Shown one piece after another: positions 37,484-46,687 of a stretch of DNA of 64,000 bases. The DNA lies in the NCBI RefSeq assembly GCF_011440395.1, contig NZ_JAAOIX010000006.1, positions 186,001 to 250,000 of the forward strand, in the 5' to 3' direction. Source of the DNA: Pseudomaricurvus alcaniphilus. Lineage in GTDB: Bacteria; Pseudomonadota; Gammaproteobacteria; Pseudomonadales; Cellvibrionaceae. Position 1 is the first letter of the stretch. Every line of letters starts with the position of its first letter. The position numbers and the translations under genes were made by a program. Under the pieces are notes generated by a model that saw only the letters and a list, made by a program, of their open reading frames with translations, had not been told where the DNA came from and ran no database searches.

Positions 37484-38518
37484 ATGGATCAAAACAAAGA
37501 AAAGGCCTTGCAGGCAGCACTGAGTCAAATCGAGCGCCAGTTCGGCAAGGGCACGGTGATGCGCATGGGCGACAAAGAGCGTGAGCGCATCCCCTCAATT
37601 TCTACCGGCTCGCTGGGCCTGGATATAGCCCTCGGTATCGGCGGTTTGCCCCGCGGCCGTATTGTTGAGATCTATGGTCCGGAATCTTCCGGTAAAACAA
37701 CCCTGACCCTGCAGGTCATTGCCGAGGCCCAGAAAAAGGGCGGCACCTGTGCCTTTATCGATGCAGAACACGCGCTGGACCCTATCTACGCCGAGAAACT
37801 GGGAGTGAATGTGGATGACCTGATCGTCTCCCAGCCCGACACCGGTGAGCAGGCCCTGGAAGTGACCGATATGCTGGTGCGTTCCGGCGCGGTAGACGTG
37901 CTGGTGGTGGACTCCGTGGCAGCGCTGACCCCAAAGGCGGAAATTGAAGGCGAGATGGGCGATCATCACGTGGGCCTGCAGGCGCGTTTGATGTCCCAGG
38001 CGCTGCGCAAGATCACCGGCAATATCAAGAACGCCAACTGCCTGGTCATCTTTATTAACCAGATTCGTATGAAGATCGGCGTTATGTTCGGCAGCCCTGA
38101 AACCACCACCGGTGGTAATGCCCTGAAATTCTACGCTTCGGTACGCATGGATATCCGGCGCATCGGCTCGGTAAAAGAAGGCGACGAAGTGGTGGGCTCT
38201 GAGACCCGGGTCAAGGTGGTTAAAAACAAGGTGGCACCGCCATTTACCCAGGCCGAGTTCCAGATTCTCTACGGCGGTGGTACCAATCGCCTGGGCGAAG
38301 TCATTGATTTCGGTGTCAAGCTGGGCTTGATCGACAAGGCCGGTGCCTGGTACAGCTACCAGGGTGACAAGATCGGCCAGGGCAAGGCTAACGTGACCAA
38401 GTACCTGCTGGAAAACCCGGAGATTGCGGAAACCATAGAAGGCAAGATTCGGGCGGAGTTGCTGCCGGAACCGGTCAAGGTTGACAAGAAGGCTGCAGCG
38501 CTCGAAGTGGTGGAGTAA
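37484..38518 (+). CDS. recA: Recombinase RecA
   Basis: The 344-residue product catalyses homologous strand exchange and LexA autocleavage. The Walker A motif GPESSGKTT is near residues 66–74. Further landmarks are the DAEHALDP segment, [19 protein letters not shown] (L1 region), [22 protein letters not shown] (L2 region) and the acidic C-terminus. AAGGGG lies about 8 bp before the ATG. LexA boxes lie upstream and recX follows after 36 bp, the usual recA–recX arrangement. Confidence 0.99.
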   Translation: MDQNKEKALQAALSQIERQFGKGTVMRMGDKERERIPSISTGSLGLDIALGIGGLPRGRIVEIYGPESSGKTTLTLQVIAEAQKKGGTCAFIDAEHALDPIYAEKLGVNVDDLIVSQPDTGEQALEVTDMLVRSGAVDVLVVDSVAALTPKAEIEGEMGDHHVGLQARLMSQALRKITGNIKNANCLVIFINQIRMKIGVMFGSPETTTGGNALKFYASVRMDIRRIGSVKEGDEVVGSETRVKVVKNKVAPPFTQAEFQILYGGGTNRLGEVIDFGVKLGLIDKAGAWYSYQGDKIGQGKANVTKYLLENPEIAETIEGKIRAELLPEPVKVDKKAAALEVVE

Positions 38519-38554
38519 GCCACCGGGCCGCCAGCGTCAGGGAGTAGACAGCTA

Positions 38555-39214
38555 ATGGAGCCGTATGAACCAGCAGGCGCAAGCCTGCAACAAGTATCGT
38601 CCCAACTTTCGGATAGACAGCTCTCAAAAAGACATCTATCAGATAGCCAGCTGTCGGATGAGCAGCCTTTGAATAGCAAGCAGCTGCGCTGTTACGCCAT
38701 GGACCTGCTGGCCCGCCGCGAACACTCGCGGCGGGAGTTGCAAACCAAACTGACACGGCGCTATCCCGACGCCTTCGATCTTATTGAGGAGGTTCTGCAA
38801 GGCCTCTGCAGTGACAATTTGCAATCGGATCAGCGCTTTACCGAAGCCTATATCGCCATGCGCAAGCGCAAGGGTTACGGACCCGGGCGCATACGCAAGG
38901 AGTTACAGGATAAGGGCGTAGAGCGGGATCTTATCGCCACCGAGCTGGGGCGGCCGGAGCACGACTGGTACGCCCAGGCCTATGACGTCTGGCGGAAAAA
39001 ATTCCAGGGTGCGCGTGGGGCTGCGGTTCACAGGGCTGAATCACTCAGGGCTGGGGCCGAAAGCAGTTCTGCCGGGCCGCCGATGGACGACTTTGGCGCC
39101 GCCGAGCATGACAGCTTCAAGGCTGCCATCAAACTGAAAGCCAAGCAAGTGCGCTTCCTGCAGTACCGCGGGTTTTCCCAGGATCAAATCCAGGCGGCGC
39201 TGGACGACGGCTAG
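38555..39214 (+). CDS. recX: RecA regulator RecX with an unusual N-terminal repeat
   Basis: This 219-residue protein is longer than the usual 150 or so. The RecX core from about residue 45 (AMDLLARREHSRRELQTKLTRR, then KGYGPGRIRKELQDKGV) is followed by a Ser/Ala linker and a final three-helix segment (AAIKLKAKQVRFLQYRGFSQDQIQAAL). RecX binds RecA filaments and limits their growth. The first 40 residues are an extra region with four pentapeptide repeats (QLSDR-type, 15 bp each). It lies 36 bp after recA, so cotranscription is likely. Confidence 0.95.
   Translation: MEPYEPAGASLQQVSSQLSDRQLSKRHLSDSQLSDEQPLNSKQLRCYAMDLLARREHSRRELQTKLTRRYPDAFDLIEEVLQGLCSDNLQSDQRFTEAYIAMRKRKGYGPGRIRKELQDKGVERDLIATELGRPEHDWYAQAYDVWRKKFQGARGAAVHRAESLRAGAESSSAGPPMDDFGAAEHDSFKAAIKLKAKQVRFLQYRGFSQDQIQAALDDG
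38603..38662 (+). repeat. In-frame 15-bp repeats inside recX (pentapeptide repeat)
   Basis: Four consecutive 15-bp units encode QLSDR, QLSKR, HLSDS and QLSDE. Synonymous codons vary among units, so the array is old rather than freshly slipped. It lies before the RecX core and probably forms a short helix or disordered tail. It is one of several short tandem arrays in this window. Confidence 0.85.
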
Positions 39215-39270
39215 CGCGATCGCGCAGCGTTCTTCTATCTCGCAAGGCTCTAATCCCGCTGCAGGGCGTT

Positions 39271-39332
39271 CTTCTTATCTGGCGCTGCGGCTACCTTCTT
39301 ATCTGGCGCTGCCCATCTTCTTATCTAACGCC
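39271..39332 (+). repeat. Direct repeats between recX and the M23 peptidase gene
   Basis: CTTCTTATCTGGCGCTGC occurs at 39271 and 39295, and a shortened version (CTTCTTATCTAACGCC) at 39317. A more degenerate form begins near 39228. The array is non-coding and lies in the leader of the M23 peptidase gene, whose GTG start at 39398 is preceded by CGGAG. Confidence 0.82.
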
Positions 39333-39397
39333 TATCCGTGTTACCCTTTTCTCCTTTCTAACCAATTCTCAATCCTATTGCGGAGCAAAAGCCAGCT

Positions 39398-40252
39398 GTG
39401 TGTAATCCGTTGCGCCTGCGACTGATCGTCGCGTTTCTTTTTTTGTTTGGTTCGCCGCTGCTTTGGGCTGAAGTGTCCGCGCCGGTTATTCAAGGGCAGT
39501 GGCAGCAGGGGGCCATTCTGCTGGGGCAGGTGCCGCCCGGTTATCAGCTAGGTTTTCTCGGCAAAAAAGTCACTGTTAGCGCCGACGGGGCCTTCGTAAT
39601 CGGCCTCGATCGAGACTTTCCCACTAATGCCCGCTTGCGCGTAACGGCGCCGGGCGGCGAGGTGGCGGAATTCAATTACCCGGTGGCGCAGCGCGAATAC
39701 AAAATTCAGCGGGTCAACGGAGTGCCGGCGCAAACGGTCAATCCGGCCCCTGAGCATCTGGCTCGCATTCGCAAGGAGGCGGCTCTGGTGCGTGAGGCGC
39801 GAGCACCCATCAGCGATCGCCAGGATTTCCGGTTGGCGTTCCAGTGGCCATTATTGGGTCCCATCAGCGGTGTGTACGGTAGCCAGCGCTATTACAATGG
39901 CGAGCCGCGCCGGCCACACTACGGTGTCGATGTGGCCGCGCCTGTGGGTACCCGTATTGTGGCTCCGGTCAGCGGCAAGGTGGTGCTGGCCCACGACGAC
40001 ATGTTTTTCTCCGGCGGCACCCTGATTGTCGATCACGGTCACGGTCTGTCGTCGACGTTTATGCACCTGAGTAAGATCCTGGTGACCAAGGGCGAGCTGA
40101 TCGAGCAGGGGCAGGAGATCGCCGAAGTCGGGGCGACCGGCAGGGTGACCGGCCCGCACCTGGATTGGCGCATGAACTGGCTCGACCAGCGGGTTGATCC
40201 GCAACTGATTGTGCCGCCCATGGCCGATCTGCTTTCCGAGCGGGCCGAGTAG
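39398..40252 (+). CDS. Exported M23/LytM-family peptidase
   Basis: This 284-residue protein has an N-terminal signal peptide ([17 protein letters not shown], cleavage near residue 25) and a C-terminal LytM domain. The motif HYGVD near residue 179 supplies the first zinc ligands. The final motif reads GPHLDWRM near residue 251, where most family members have HLH, so the last His ligand is Asp. The protein could act as a peptidoglycan endopeptidase or be a degenerate regulator. The start is GTG. A strong hairpin follows the gene. Confidence 0.9.
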   Translation: MCNPLRLRLIVAFLFLFGSPLLWAEVSAPVIQGQWQQGAILLGQVPPGYQLGFLGKKVTVSADGAFVIGLDRDFPTNARLRVTAPGGEVAEFNYPVAQREYKIQRVNGVPAQTVNPAPEHLARIRKEAALVREARAPISDRQDFRLAFQWPLLGPISGVYGSQRYYNGEPRRPHYGVDVAAPVGTRIVAPVSGKVVLAHDDMFFSGGTLIVDHGHGLSSTFMHLSKILVTKGELIEQGQEIAEVGATGRVTGPHLDWRMNWLDQRVDPQLIVPPMADLLSERAE

Positions 40253-40261
40253 GGGGATAAT

Positions 40262-40303
40262 TCACCGGGCCAGAATGCCATTGCGGTTGGTTTGGCCCGG
40301 TGA
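40262..40303 (+). terminator. Strong hairpin after the M23 peptidase gene
   Basis: TCACCGGGCCA at 40262–40272 pairs perfectly with TGGCCCGGTGA at 40293–40303 (11 bp, 20-nt loop). It begins 10 bp after the peptidase stop. Only a weak AT-rich stretch follows instead of a T-run, so it may attenuate or stabilise rather than terminate fully. Confidence 0.6.
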
Positions 40304-40346
40304 TCTCAATAATTTACCATTCAGGTTTAAAATTCAGGTTAATGCT

Positions 40347-40559
40347 ATGTTGGATAAGAAGTTGCTCAGTATTTTGGTTTGTCCGGTCAGCAAGGGTCCG
40401 CTGGAATACAATCGTGAAAACAAGGAATTGATCTGCTGGGAGAGTGGGTTGGCGTACCCTATTCGGGACGATATTCCGGTCATGCTGGAGAGCGAGGCAC
40501 GCCCGTTAACGGAAGATGAAAAGGATGCCCACCGGGCCAAGGTTCGGGCGCAGGGTTAG
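40347..40559 (+). CDS. Trm112-family small protein (YcaR-like)
   Basis: This 70-residue protein starts with [22 protein letters not shown] and has the [11 protein letters not shown] segment typical of the bacterial YcaR/Trm112 family. In other organisms Trm112-like proteins act as small partners of methyltransferases; the bacterial role is unclear. It retains two cysteines (CP near residue 12 and Cys near residue 31). HIT follows after about 20 bp on the same strand. Confidence 0.92.
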   Translation: MLDKKLLSILVCPVSKGPLEYNRENKELICWESGLAYPIRDDIPVMLESEARPLTEDEKDAHRAKVRAQG

Positions 40560-40580
40560 GGCAGGATTAGGAGTCAGGTT

Positions 40581-40931
40581 ATGTCTGCAGAAACACTATT
40601 CACCCGGATCATCAACGGCGAAATACCCGCCGAGAAGATCTACGAAGATGATAACTGCATCTGTATCAAGGATATCGCCCCCAAGGCCCCGATACATGTG
40701 TTGCTGATTCCGCGCAAGGCGATTCCGCGCCTGGCCGATGCCACAGCGGAGGACAAGGCACTGCTCGGCCAGCTTATGTTGACGGCGGGGGATATCGCCC
40801 GTCAGTTGGGTGTGGACGACGCCTTTCGCCTGATTGTGAATAATGGCGAGGCTGCCGGGCAGACCGTATTCCATTTACACCTGCATATCCTTGCCGGCAA
40901 AGGCTATTCGGAAGCGAACCTGGGCTTTTAA
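40581..40931 (+). CDS. hinT: HIT-family nucleotide phosphoramidase (HinT-like)
   Basis: This 116-residue protein carries the histidine triad in VFHLHLHILAGK near residues 97–108 and the N-terminal IINGEIPAEKIYEDDNCI pattern of HinT. HinT enzymes hydrolyse AMP-linked phosphoramidates. It lies between the Trm112-like gene and alaS on the same strand, with about 130 bp before alaS. Confidence 0.94.
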   Translation: MSAETLFTRIINGEIPAEKIYEDDNCICIKDIAPKAPIHVLLIPRKAIPRLADATAEDKALLGQLMLTAGDIARQLGVDDAFRLIVNNGEAAGQTVFHLHLHILAGKGYSEANLGF

Positions 40932-41065
40932 ACGGGGTTGGCTGCCCCCTGTGGCAAATATTGCGCCGCAGTACTCGGTGTTTTGCTTTTCTTCTTATAT
41001 ACTTGTGCGCTTTTCGGTGAGCGGCATGGCTGCTTGCCACTTGCCCAGTTTTCGGATCGAGACCT

Positions 41066-43690
41066 ATGAAAAGCGCAGAAATTCGCGACGCATTTTTAAA
41101 TTTTTTTCAGAGTAAGGGCCACCAGGTGGTCGCCAGCAGCTCGCTGGTGCCTGGCAATGACCCGACCCTGCTGTTTACCAATGCCGGCATGGTGCAGTTC
41201 AAGGATGTTTTTCTCGGCGACGATGTCCGCAGCTACAAGCGCGCCACCAGCTCCCAGCGCTGTGTGCGTGCCGGCGGCAAGCACAACGACCTGGAGAACG
41301 TGGGCTACACCGCGCGCCATCACACCTTTTTTGAAATGCTGGGCAATTTCAGCTTTGGCGACTACTTCAAGCAGGATGCCATCCTGTTTGCGTGGGAATT
41401 CCTCACCTCCCCTGAGTGGCTCAATATCCCCGCCGAAAAGCTCACCGTTACTGTCTACCAGGAAGATGATGAGGCCTACTCCATCTGGCACGACCAGGTT
41501 GGGGTGCCCGCCGAGCGCATTATCCGCATCGGCGACCAGGGCGAGCGCTACAAGTCAGACAACTTCTGGGCGATGGGGGATACCGGTCCCTGCGGTCCCT
41601 GCACCGAAATATTTTACGACCACGGCGCGGATATCTGGGGCGGGCCGCCCGGCTCGCCGGAGGAGGACGGCGACCGCTTTATTGAAATCTGGAACGTGGT
41701 CTTTATGCAGTTCAATCGCAGCGCCGATGGCCAAATGGCGCCGCTGCCCAAGCCCTCGGTAGATACCGGCATGGGACTGGAGCGGATCGCGGCAGTGATG
41801 CAGAACGTGCATTCCAATTACGAGATCGACCTGTTCCAGGCGCTGTTAAAGGATGCCGCTGCCAAAACCGGCACGGCGGACCTGGAAAACAAATCCCTGC
41901 GGGTCATCGCCGACCATATTCGCTCCTGCACCTTCCTGGTGGTAGACGGGGTGTTGCCCTCCAATGAGGGGCGGGGCTATGTCCTGCGCCGTATTATTCG
42001 ACGCGCCATTCGTCACGGTCACAAGCTGGGCCAGAAGCAGGCGTTTTTTCACCAATTGGTGGCCGGCCTGGTGGAGCAAATGGGCGCGGCGTACCCGGAG
42101 CTGGTGAAGCAGCAAGCCCAGGTGGAAAAGGTGCTGCTGGCCGAAGAGCAGCAATTTGAAAAGACCCTCGACAAGGGTATGTCGGTGCTCGAGGCAGCAC
42201 TGGATGAGATGCAGGGCGACGTGGTGCCGGGGGAAGTGGTTTTTACCCTCTATGACACCTACGGTTTTCCCCTCGACCTGACCGCGGATATTGCCCGCGA
42301 GCGCAATCTGGGGGTCGATGAGGCCGGTTATGAAAAAGCCATGGAGCAGCAGCGGGCCAGGGCTCGCGCCGCCGGCTCCTTCAAGATGGATTATTCCGCC
42401 GGGCTCAAGCTGGACGGCAAGACCGACTTTACCGGCTACAGCCAGTTGGCGGGCGAGGGTAAGGTAGTGGCGCTGCTCAAGGACGGCGCCGAGGTGGATC
42501 AATTGAACGAGGGCGAAGAGGGTGTCGTGATCCTCGACCAGACCCCGTTTTACGCCGAGTCCGGTGGCCAGGTGGGGGATTGCGGTTACCTGAGTGGGCC
42601 GTCGGCGCGGTTTGAAGTACGCGATTGCAGCAAGGAGAGTGACAATCACCTGCACCAGGGTGTGGTGCTGAGCGGCGTGGTGCGCAAGTCCGATAAGCTG
42701 CAGGCAGAAGTCGATAGCCAGGTGCGCAAGGCTACCGCGCTCAACCACTCGGCCACCCACCTGTTGCACGCCGTGCTCAGGAATACCCTGGGTGAACACG
42801 TTACCCAGAAAGGTTCGCTGGTGGATTCCGAGCGGTTGCGTTTTGACTTCTCCCATTTCGAGGCGCTGCAGCCGGAGCAGATCAAGGCCATAGAGTTGCA
42901 AGTCAACCGGCTGATCCTCGGTAACAGCGAAGTTAAGACAGAATTGTGTGATATGGACGCGGCCAAGGCCAAGGGTGCCATGGCGCTGTTTGGCGAAAAA
43001 TACGGTGCCGAAGTGCGGGTTCTGTCCATGGGTGAAAGCTACTCGGTGGAGTTGTGCGGCGGTACTCACGTCGCCCGCACTGGCGATATTGGCCTGTTCC
43101 GGATTGTGTCTGAATCCGGTGTGGCTGCCGGTGTGCGCCGGATCGAGGCGGTGACGGGTGAAAATGCCCTGCGCCTGGTGGATCGCAACGACGCCGTTCT
43201 GCAAAACGTGGCCCAGTTGGTGAAAGGGCGTCCGGATACCCTGGTGGATAAAGTTGGCCAGTTGGTGGGCCAGGCGCGACAGCTGGAGAAAGAAGTGTTG
43301 CAGCTGAAAGCCAGATTGGCCGCCGCCGCCAGCGGCGATTTGCTGTCCTCTGCAATTGAGGTTAAAGGTATCAAGGTGCTGGCCGTTGAACTGGAGGGTG
43401 CCGACCCGAAATCCCTGCGCGACAGCGTCGACCAGCTGAAAAACAAGTTGGGTACCTGCGCGGTCCTGTTGGCCGCGGTGGAAGGGGATAAAATATCGCT
43501 GGTGGCGGGAGTTTCCAAAGACGCCACCGATCGCCTCAAGGCCGGTGCGCTGATGCAATTCGTGGCGCCGAAGCTGGGCGGCAAAGGGGGTGGCCGGCCG
43601 GATATGGCCCAGGGTGGTGGCACCGATGTCGCTAGTTTGGCGGCGGTTTTGGAGTCGGTGCCGGGCTGGGTCGAAGCGCAGCTGGGCTAG
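41066..43690 (+). CDS. alaS: Alanyl-tRNA synthetase
   Basis: This full-length 874-residue class II synthetase charges tRNA-Ala and edits mischarged Ser and Gly. Conserved parts include the N-terminal [13 protein letters not shown] and [17 protein letters not shown], motif 2-like [21 protein letters not shown], and the editing-site [12 protein letters not shown] and [13 protein letters not shown] with zinc-binding His and Cys. A C-terminal Gly-rich [15 protein letters not shown] stretch follows. lysC follows 131 bp later, the order seen in Pseudomonas relatives. Confidence 0.99.
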   Translation: MKSAEIRDAFLNFFQSKGHQVVASSSLVPGNDPTLLFTNAGMVQFKDVFLGDDVRSYKRATSSQRCVRAGGKHNDLENVGYTARHHTFFEMLGNFSFGDYFKQDAILFAWEFLTSPEWLNIPAEKLTVTVYQEDDEAYSIWHDQVGVPAERIIRIGDQGERYKSDNFWAMGDTGPCGPCTEIFYDHGADIWGGPPGSPEEDGDRFIEIWNVVFMQFNRSADGQMAPLPKPSVDTGMGLERIAAVMQNVHSNYEIDLFQALLKDAAAKTGTADLENKSLRVIADHIRSCTFLVVDGVLPSNEGRGYVLRRIIRRAIRHGHKLGQKQAFFHQLVAGLVEQMGAAYPELVKQQAQVEKVLLAEEQQFEKTLDKGMSVLEAALDEMQGDVVPGEVVFTLYDTYGFPLDLTADIARERNLGVDEAGYEKAMEQQRARARAAGSFKMDYSAGLKLDGKTDFTGYSQLAGEGKVVALLKDGAEVDQLNEGEEGVVILDQTPFYAESGGQVGDCGYLSGPSARFEVRDCSKESDNHLHQGVVLSGVVRKSDKLQAEVDSQVRKATALNHSATHLLHAVLRNTLGEHVTQKGSLVDSERLRFDFSHFEALQPEQIKAIELQVNRLILGNSEVKTELCDMDAAKAKGAMALFGEKYGAEVRVLSMGESYSVELCGGTHVARTGDIGLFRIVSESGVAAGVRRIEAVTGENALRLVDRNDAVLQNVAQLVKGRPDTLVDKVGQLVGQARQLEKEVLQLKARLAAAASGDLLSSAIEVKGIKVLAVELEGADPKSLRDSVDQLKNKLGTCAVLLAAVEGDKISLVAGVSKDATDRLKAGALMQFVAPKLGGKGGGRPDMAQGGGTDVASLAAVLESVPGWVEAQLG

Positions 43691-43821
43691 TGGGCTATAA
43701 TTCCGCCATTGTGGTGAAAAAAATCACGTAAATGTGTCGATAATGTTAACTTTTGTGCCAGTTTGGTGTTTAATGTCGGCCCAAAATCGCACATGCATCT
43801 GTTAGGGCTTACAGGTTACCA

Positions 43822-45045
43822 ATGAGCTTATTTGTACAGAAATACGGTGGTACCTCGGTCGGTAGCATCGAGAGAATCGAAGCGGTGGCCGCCAAGGTTG
43901 CCGCCTTCCGCGAAGCCGGCCACGACATCGTTGTCGCGGTCTCGGCCATGAGTGGTGAGACCAACCGTTTGATCGCCCTGGCCCAGGAGATTCAGGACAA
44001 TCCGGATCCCCGTGAGATGGATGTGCTGGTATCTACCGGTGAGCAGGTCACTATTGCCCTGCTGAGCATGGCATTAAAAAAGCGCGGTCATGAAGCGCGC
44101 TCCTATACCGGGTCACAGGTGCGCATCCTGACTGACCAGTCACATACCAAGGCCCGTATCCTGGATATTGATGTCGCCCGGATGCGTGCCGATCTCGATG
44201 CAGGTCGAGTGGTGGTAGTAGCCGGTTTCCAGGGTGTTGACGAAGAGGGTAATATCACTACTCTTGGTCGGGGTGGCTCGGATACTACCGGTGTGGCACT
44301 GGCCGCTGCACTGAAGGCCGATGAGTGCCAGATATATACCGATGTGGACGGCGTCTATACCACCGATCCGCGTATCTGCTCGGGCGCGCGCCGGCTGGAG
44401 AAGATTACTTTTGAGGAAATGCTGGAAATGGCCAGCCAGGGCTCGAAAGTGTTGCAGATTCGCTCGGTGGAATTTGCCGGCAAATACAACGTGCCGTTAA
44501 GAGTGTTGCACAGTTTCCAGGACGGCCCCGGGACATTGATTACCCTCGATGAGGATTACACTGATATGGAACAACCCCTAATATCTGGTATCGCCTTTAA
44601 CCGGGATGAAGCCAAAGTCACCGTAGCCGGCGTTCCGGACACCCCCGGTGTTGCCGCGAAAATTCTGGCGCCTATTGGTGCGGCCAATATTGAAATCGAT
44701 GTTATTGTGCAGAACGTCGCGGCAGATGCCACCACTGACATGACCTTTACCGTTCATCGCAACGATATGGAAAAGGCCAAAAAGGTGCTGGAGAAGGTCG
44801 CCAGGGAAATCGGCGCTCGTGAAGTGCTCACTGACGACAAAATCGCCAAGGTCTCTATTGTCGGCGTAGGTATGCGTTCCCACGCAGGTGTGGCATCAAA
44901 AATGTTCACCGCTTTGGCGGAAGACAATATCAATATTCAAATGATTACCACCAGTGAAATTAAAATTGCGGTAATCATTGAAGAGCGTTATCTGGAGCTG
45001 GCGGTACGCAGCTTGCACAAAGCGTTTGGCCTGGACAAGGTCTAA
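43822..45045 (+). CDS. lysC: Aspartate kinase (Lys/Thr-regulated type)
   Basis: The 407-residue product phosphorylates aspartate, the first step to Lys, Thr and Met. The N-terminal kinase domain has QKYGGTSVGSIERIEAVA, then VSAMSGETNRLI and LGRGGSDTTGVALAAAL. Two C-terminal ACT domains follow (from about residue 265, VTVAGVPDTPGVAAKIL and VSIVGVGMRSHAGVASKMF) for feedback control. No lysine-riboswitch-sized leader precedes it, so regulation is probably allosteric. It lies between alaS and csrA. Confidence 0.98.
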   Translation: MSLFVQKYGGTSVGSIERIEAVAAKVAAFREAGHDIVVAVSAMSGETNRLIALAQEIQDNPDPREMDVLVSTGEQVTIALLSMALKKRGHEARSYTGSQVRILTDQSHTKARILDIDVARMRADLDAGRVVVVAGFQGVDEEGNITTLGRGGSDTTGVALAAALKADECQIYTDVDGVYTTDPRICSGARRLEKITFEEMLEMASQGSKVLQIRSVEFAGKYNVPLRVLHSFQDGPGTLITLDEDYTDMEQPLISGIAFNRDEAKVTVAGVPDTPGVAAKILAPIGAANIEIDVIVQNVAADATTDMTFTVHRNDMEKAKKVLEKVAREIGAREVLTDDKIAKVSIVGVGMRSHAGVASKMFTALAEDNINIQMITTSEIKIAVIIEERYLELAVRSLHKAFGLDKV

Positions 45046-45178
45046 AACAAACCGGGGCCGGGGCTACATTGATAGCGCCGGTCTATTAAACAGCGCAACG
45101 AATATTGATCAGGTTCAGTAACTACGACGCTATCCTGGTGTCTATGTTGTTGAAGGGATGCTCCAAGGAGATATAAAA

Positions 45179-45367
45179 ATGTTAATCTTAACTCGTCGCA
45201 TAGGTGAGACCCTGATGGTCGGGGATGATGTCACGGTAACCGTGCTGGGTGTCAAGGGCAACCAGGTGCGCATAGGCGTCAATGCCCCCAAAGAAATAGC
45301 GGTGCACCGGGAAGAAATTTACCAGCGCATTCAGCGGGAAAAGGACGACGACGAAGAGACCAAATAA
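45179..45367 (+). CDS. csrA: Carbon storage regulator CsrA/RsmA
   Basis: This 62-residue RNA-binding dimer starts [18 protein letters not shown] and includes [18 protein letters not shown], both invariant CsrA segments. It binds GGA motifs in leaders to repress or stabilise mRNAs. AAGGAG lies 8 bp before the ATG, and a GGGATG further upstream gives GGA-containing sites that could allow autoregulation. The alaS–lysC–csrA–tRNA-Ser order is conserved in related gammaproteobacteria. Confidence 0.98.
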   Translation: MLILTRRIGETLMVGDDVTVTVLGVKGNQVRIGVNAPKEIAVHREEIYQRIQREKDDDEETK

Positions 45368-45507
45368 CAAAGTCTCCAAACTCTCATCTTTATCGCGATT
45401 CCAGGCAATTTATTTTTATCCAAGTCTTTGATTATCAGAAGAATATGGTATTATGCCGCTCCGTTACCGAAGGGCATTTAAAGTCCTGAGCAAGCTGGTA
45501 ACAACCG

Positions 45508-45597
45508 GGAGAAGTGGCCGAGTGGCTGAAGGCGTGCCCCTGCTAAGGGTATATATCTTAACGGGTATCGAGGGTTCGAATCCCTCCTTCTCCGCCA
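45508..45597 (+). tRNA. tRNA-Ser (anticodon GCT)
   Basis: GGAGAAG at the 5' end pairs with CTTCTCC near 45587–45593, followed by the discriminator G and encoded CCA (45595–45597). The anticodon GCT lies at 45542–45544 in the loop CTGCTAA. A long variable arm typical of tRNA-Ser and a GGTTCGAAT T-loop are present. It reads AGC/AGU codons. Confidence 0.98.
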
Positions 45598-45604
45598 TAT
45601 AGCG

Positions 45605-45638
45605 AAAAGGGTCTACCTGCGAGGGTAGGCCCTTTTTT
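45605..45638 (+). terminator. Rho-independent terminator after tRNA-Ser
   Basis: AAAAGGGTCTACC pairs with GGTAGGCCCTTTT around a 6-nt loop, with one G·T wobble, and six T residues follow within the stem end and tail. It lies 8 bp after the tRNA 3' end and should end the tRNA transcript. Confidence 0.9.
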
Positions 45639-45876
45639 CGTTGTGCGCCAAACATGGCGCGTAGCGCCGACTCTACCCCATTTCGGGCCATGCCAAGAGC
45701 GTTCGTCAAGCAGTAACCTCAGATATCCGCGCAACAGTTGATTAATAGTAGAGAGTAAAAAAGTAAAAGCGGGCGCTTCTTCCACCTACACCCACCCGTC
45801 ATTGACACTCGAGTAGCGGGGTCTACTATTAACCATAGCTCCAGATTCCATAAAAACTAATAAAGGAATGACCGCT

Positions 45877-46584
45877 ATGCCAAGTCAATATCGAGTCTTG
45901 CGTGTTTTTCTATTATTCATTGTTACTGCATTGATGGGGCAGAAAGTTGTCGCCCAATATTGCGTCGACAACGTTGTGCTTGTGCATGGCAACGGATCTT
46001 CACCGTCAAGTTGGGATAATACTGTCGACAAGTTGTTGTGGAGCGGCTACCAGCAAGCACAAATTTTCGCGCCAGCCTGGGGCGTGTCCAATCCGGCGAT
46101 CAATAATCACTACGGCCGGGAAGAGGTGCCAGTGCGGGAGGCAATCGTTGCTGCGATCGAAAGTTCTTGCACCGGTAAAATCGACATTATCGCCCATTCC
46201 ATGGGCGTGACCCTCGCTGCTCAGCAGGTGATAAAGCTTGGCGCTGACGATCTGGTGGAGAGCTTTGTGGGTATCGCCGGGGCTTACCGGGGCGTTTGGA
46301 CTTGCGGGGTATACCCCTTTAACGTGTGGACTTCTACCTGCGGCAAGTGGGGTTCTTCCATCGGCAGTCCGTTCCTGCAATGGCTGTACGGTAAGCCCAT
46401 AGCGCAGCGGGTGTTCAGCATGAAAAGCTGGATCGACCAGGTTGTCTGTGCCTGGGGCACCTGCATGGTCAATGGCAGGCACACCAGCCAGATTGAGGGT
46501 GAACAAGACAGCTACACCTACTACTACGGTCACTTTGGATTGCAGAAATACACCGCGGATGACCAACTGATGCTGATTTACTGA
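45877..46584 (+). CDS. Exported lipase-like alpha/beta hydrolase
   Basis: ATG 45877 has AAAGGA about 10 bp upstream; an ATG 9 bp earlier is too close to that site. The 235-residue product has a signal peptide (VLRVFLLFIVTALMGQKVVA) and the class 2 lipase-like core. VVLVHGNGSSPSSWDN forms the oxyanion region, AHSMG near residue 108 is the nucleophile elbow with catalytic Ser, and the later YYYGHFGLQ may hold the His. Several Cys residues suggest disulfides. It is probably periplasmic or secreted and acts on esters. It converges on secDF. Confidence 0.9.
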   Translation: MPSQYRVLRVFLLFIVTALMGQKVVAQYCVDNVVLVHGNGSSPSSWDNTVDKLLWSGYQQAQIFAPAWGVSNPAINNHYGREEVPVREAIVAAIESSCTGKIDIIAHSMGVTLAAQQVIKLGADDLVESFVGIAGAYRGVWTCGVYPFNVWTSTCGKWGSSIGSPFLQWLYGKPIAQRVFSMKSWIDQVVCAWGTCMVNGRHTSQIEGEQDSYTYYYGHFGLQKYTADDQLMLIY

Positions 46585-46664
46585 GGTGCAAACCAGCAAC
46601 TTGATCGCCTTGGTGCATTGAGTTTGTGCGGATAACAGTCCAGCGCCAGTAGCAATGGTAAACA

Positions 46665-46683
46665 CCCCCGGCGAGGCCGGGGG
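46665..46683 (-). terminator. GC-rich hairpin between the lipase and secDF genes
   Basis: CCCCCGGC at 46665–46672 pairs with GCCGGGGG at 46676–46683 around a 3-nt loop, directly after the secDF stop on the minus strand. The downstream minus-strand sequence is only weakly T-rich, so it may act in both directions for the two converging genes. Confidence 0.65.
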
Positions 46684-46687
46684 GATA

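Noticed and set aside
43691-43821. Lysine riboswitch before lysC
   Set aside because: The 131-bp gap is too short for the full aptamer plus expression platform, and no matching helix set is visible.
45464-45785. Minus-strand frames over the tRNA-Ser gene, with peptides such as EGGIRTLDTR
   Set aside because: These are well-known artefacts of translating tRNA-Ser and its terminator. The tRNA explains the sequence fully.
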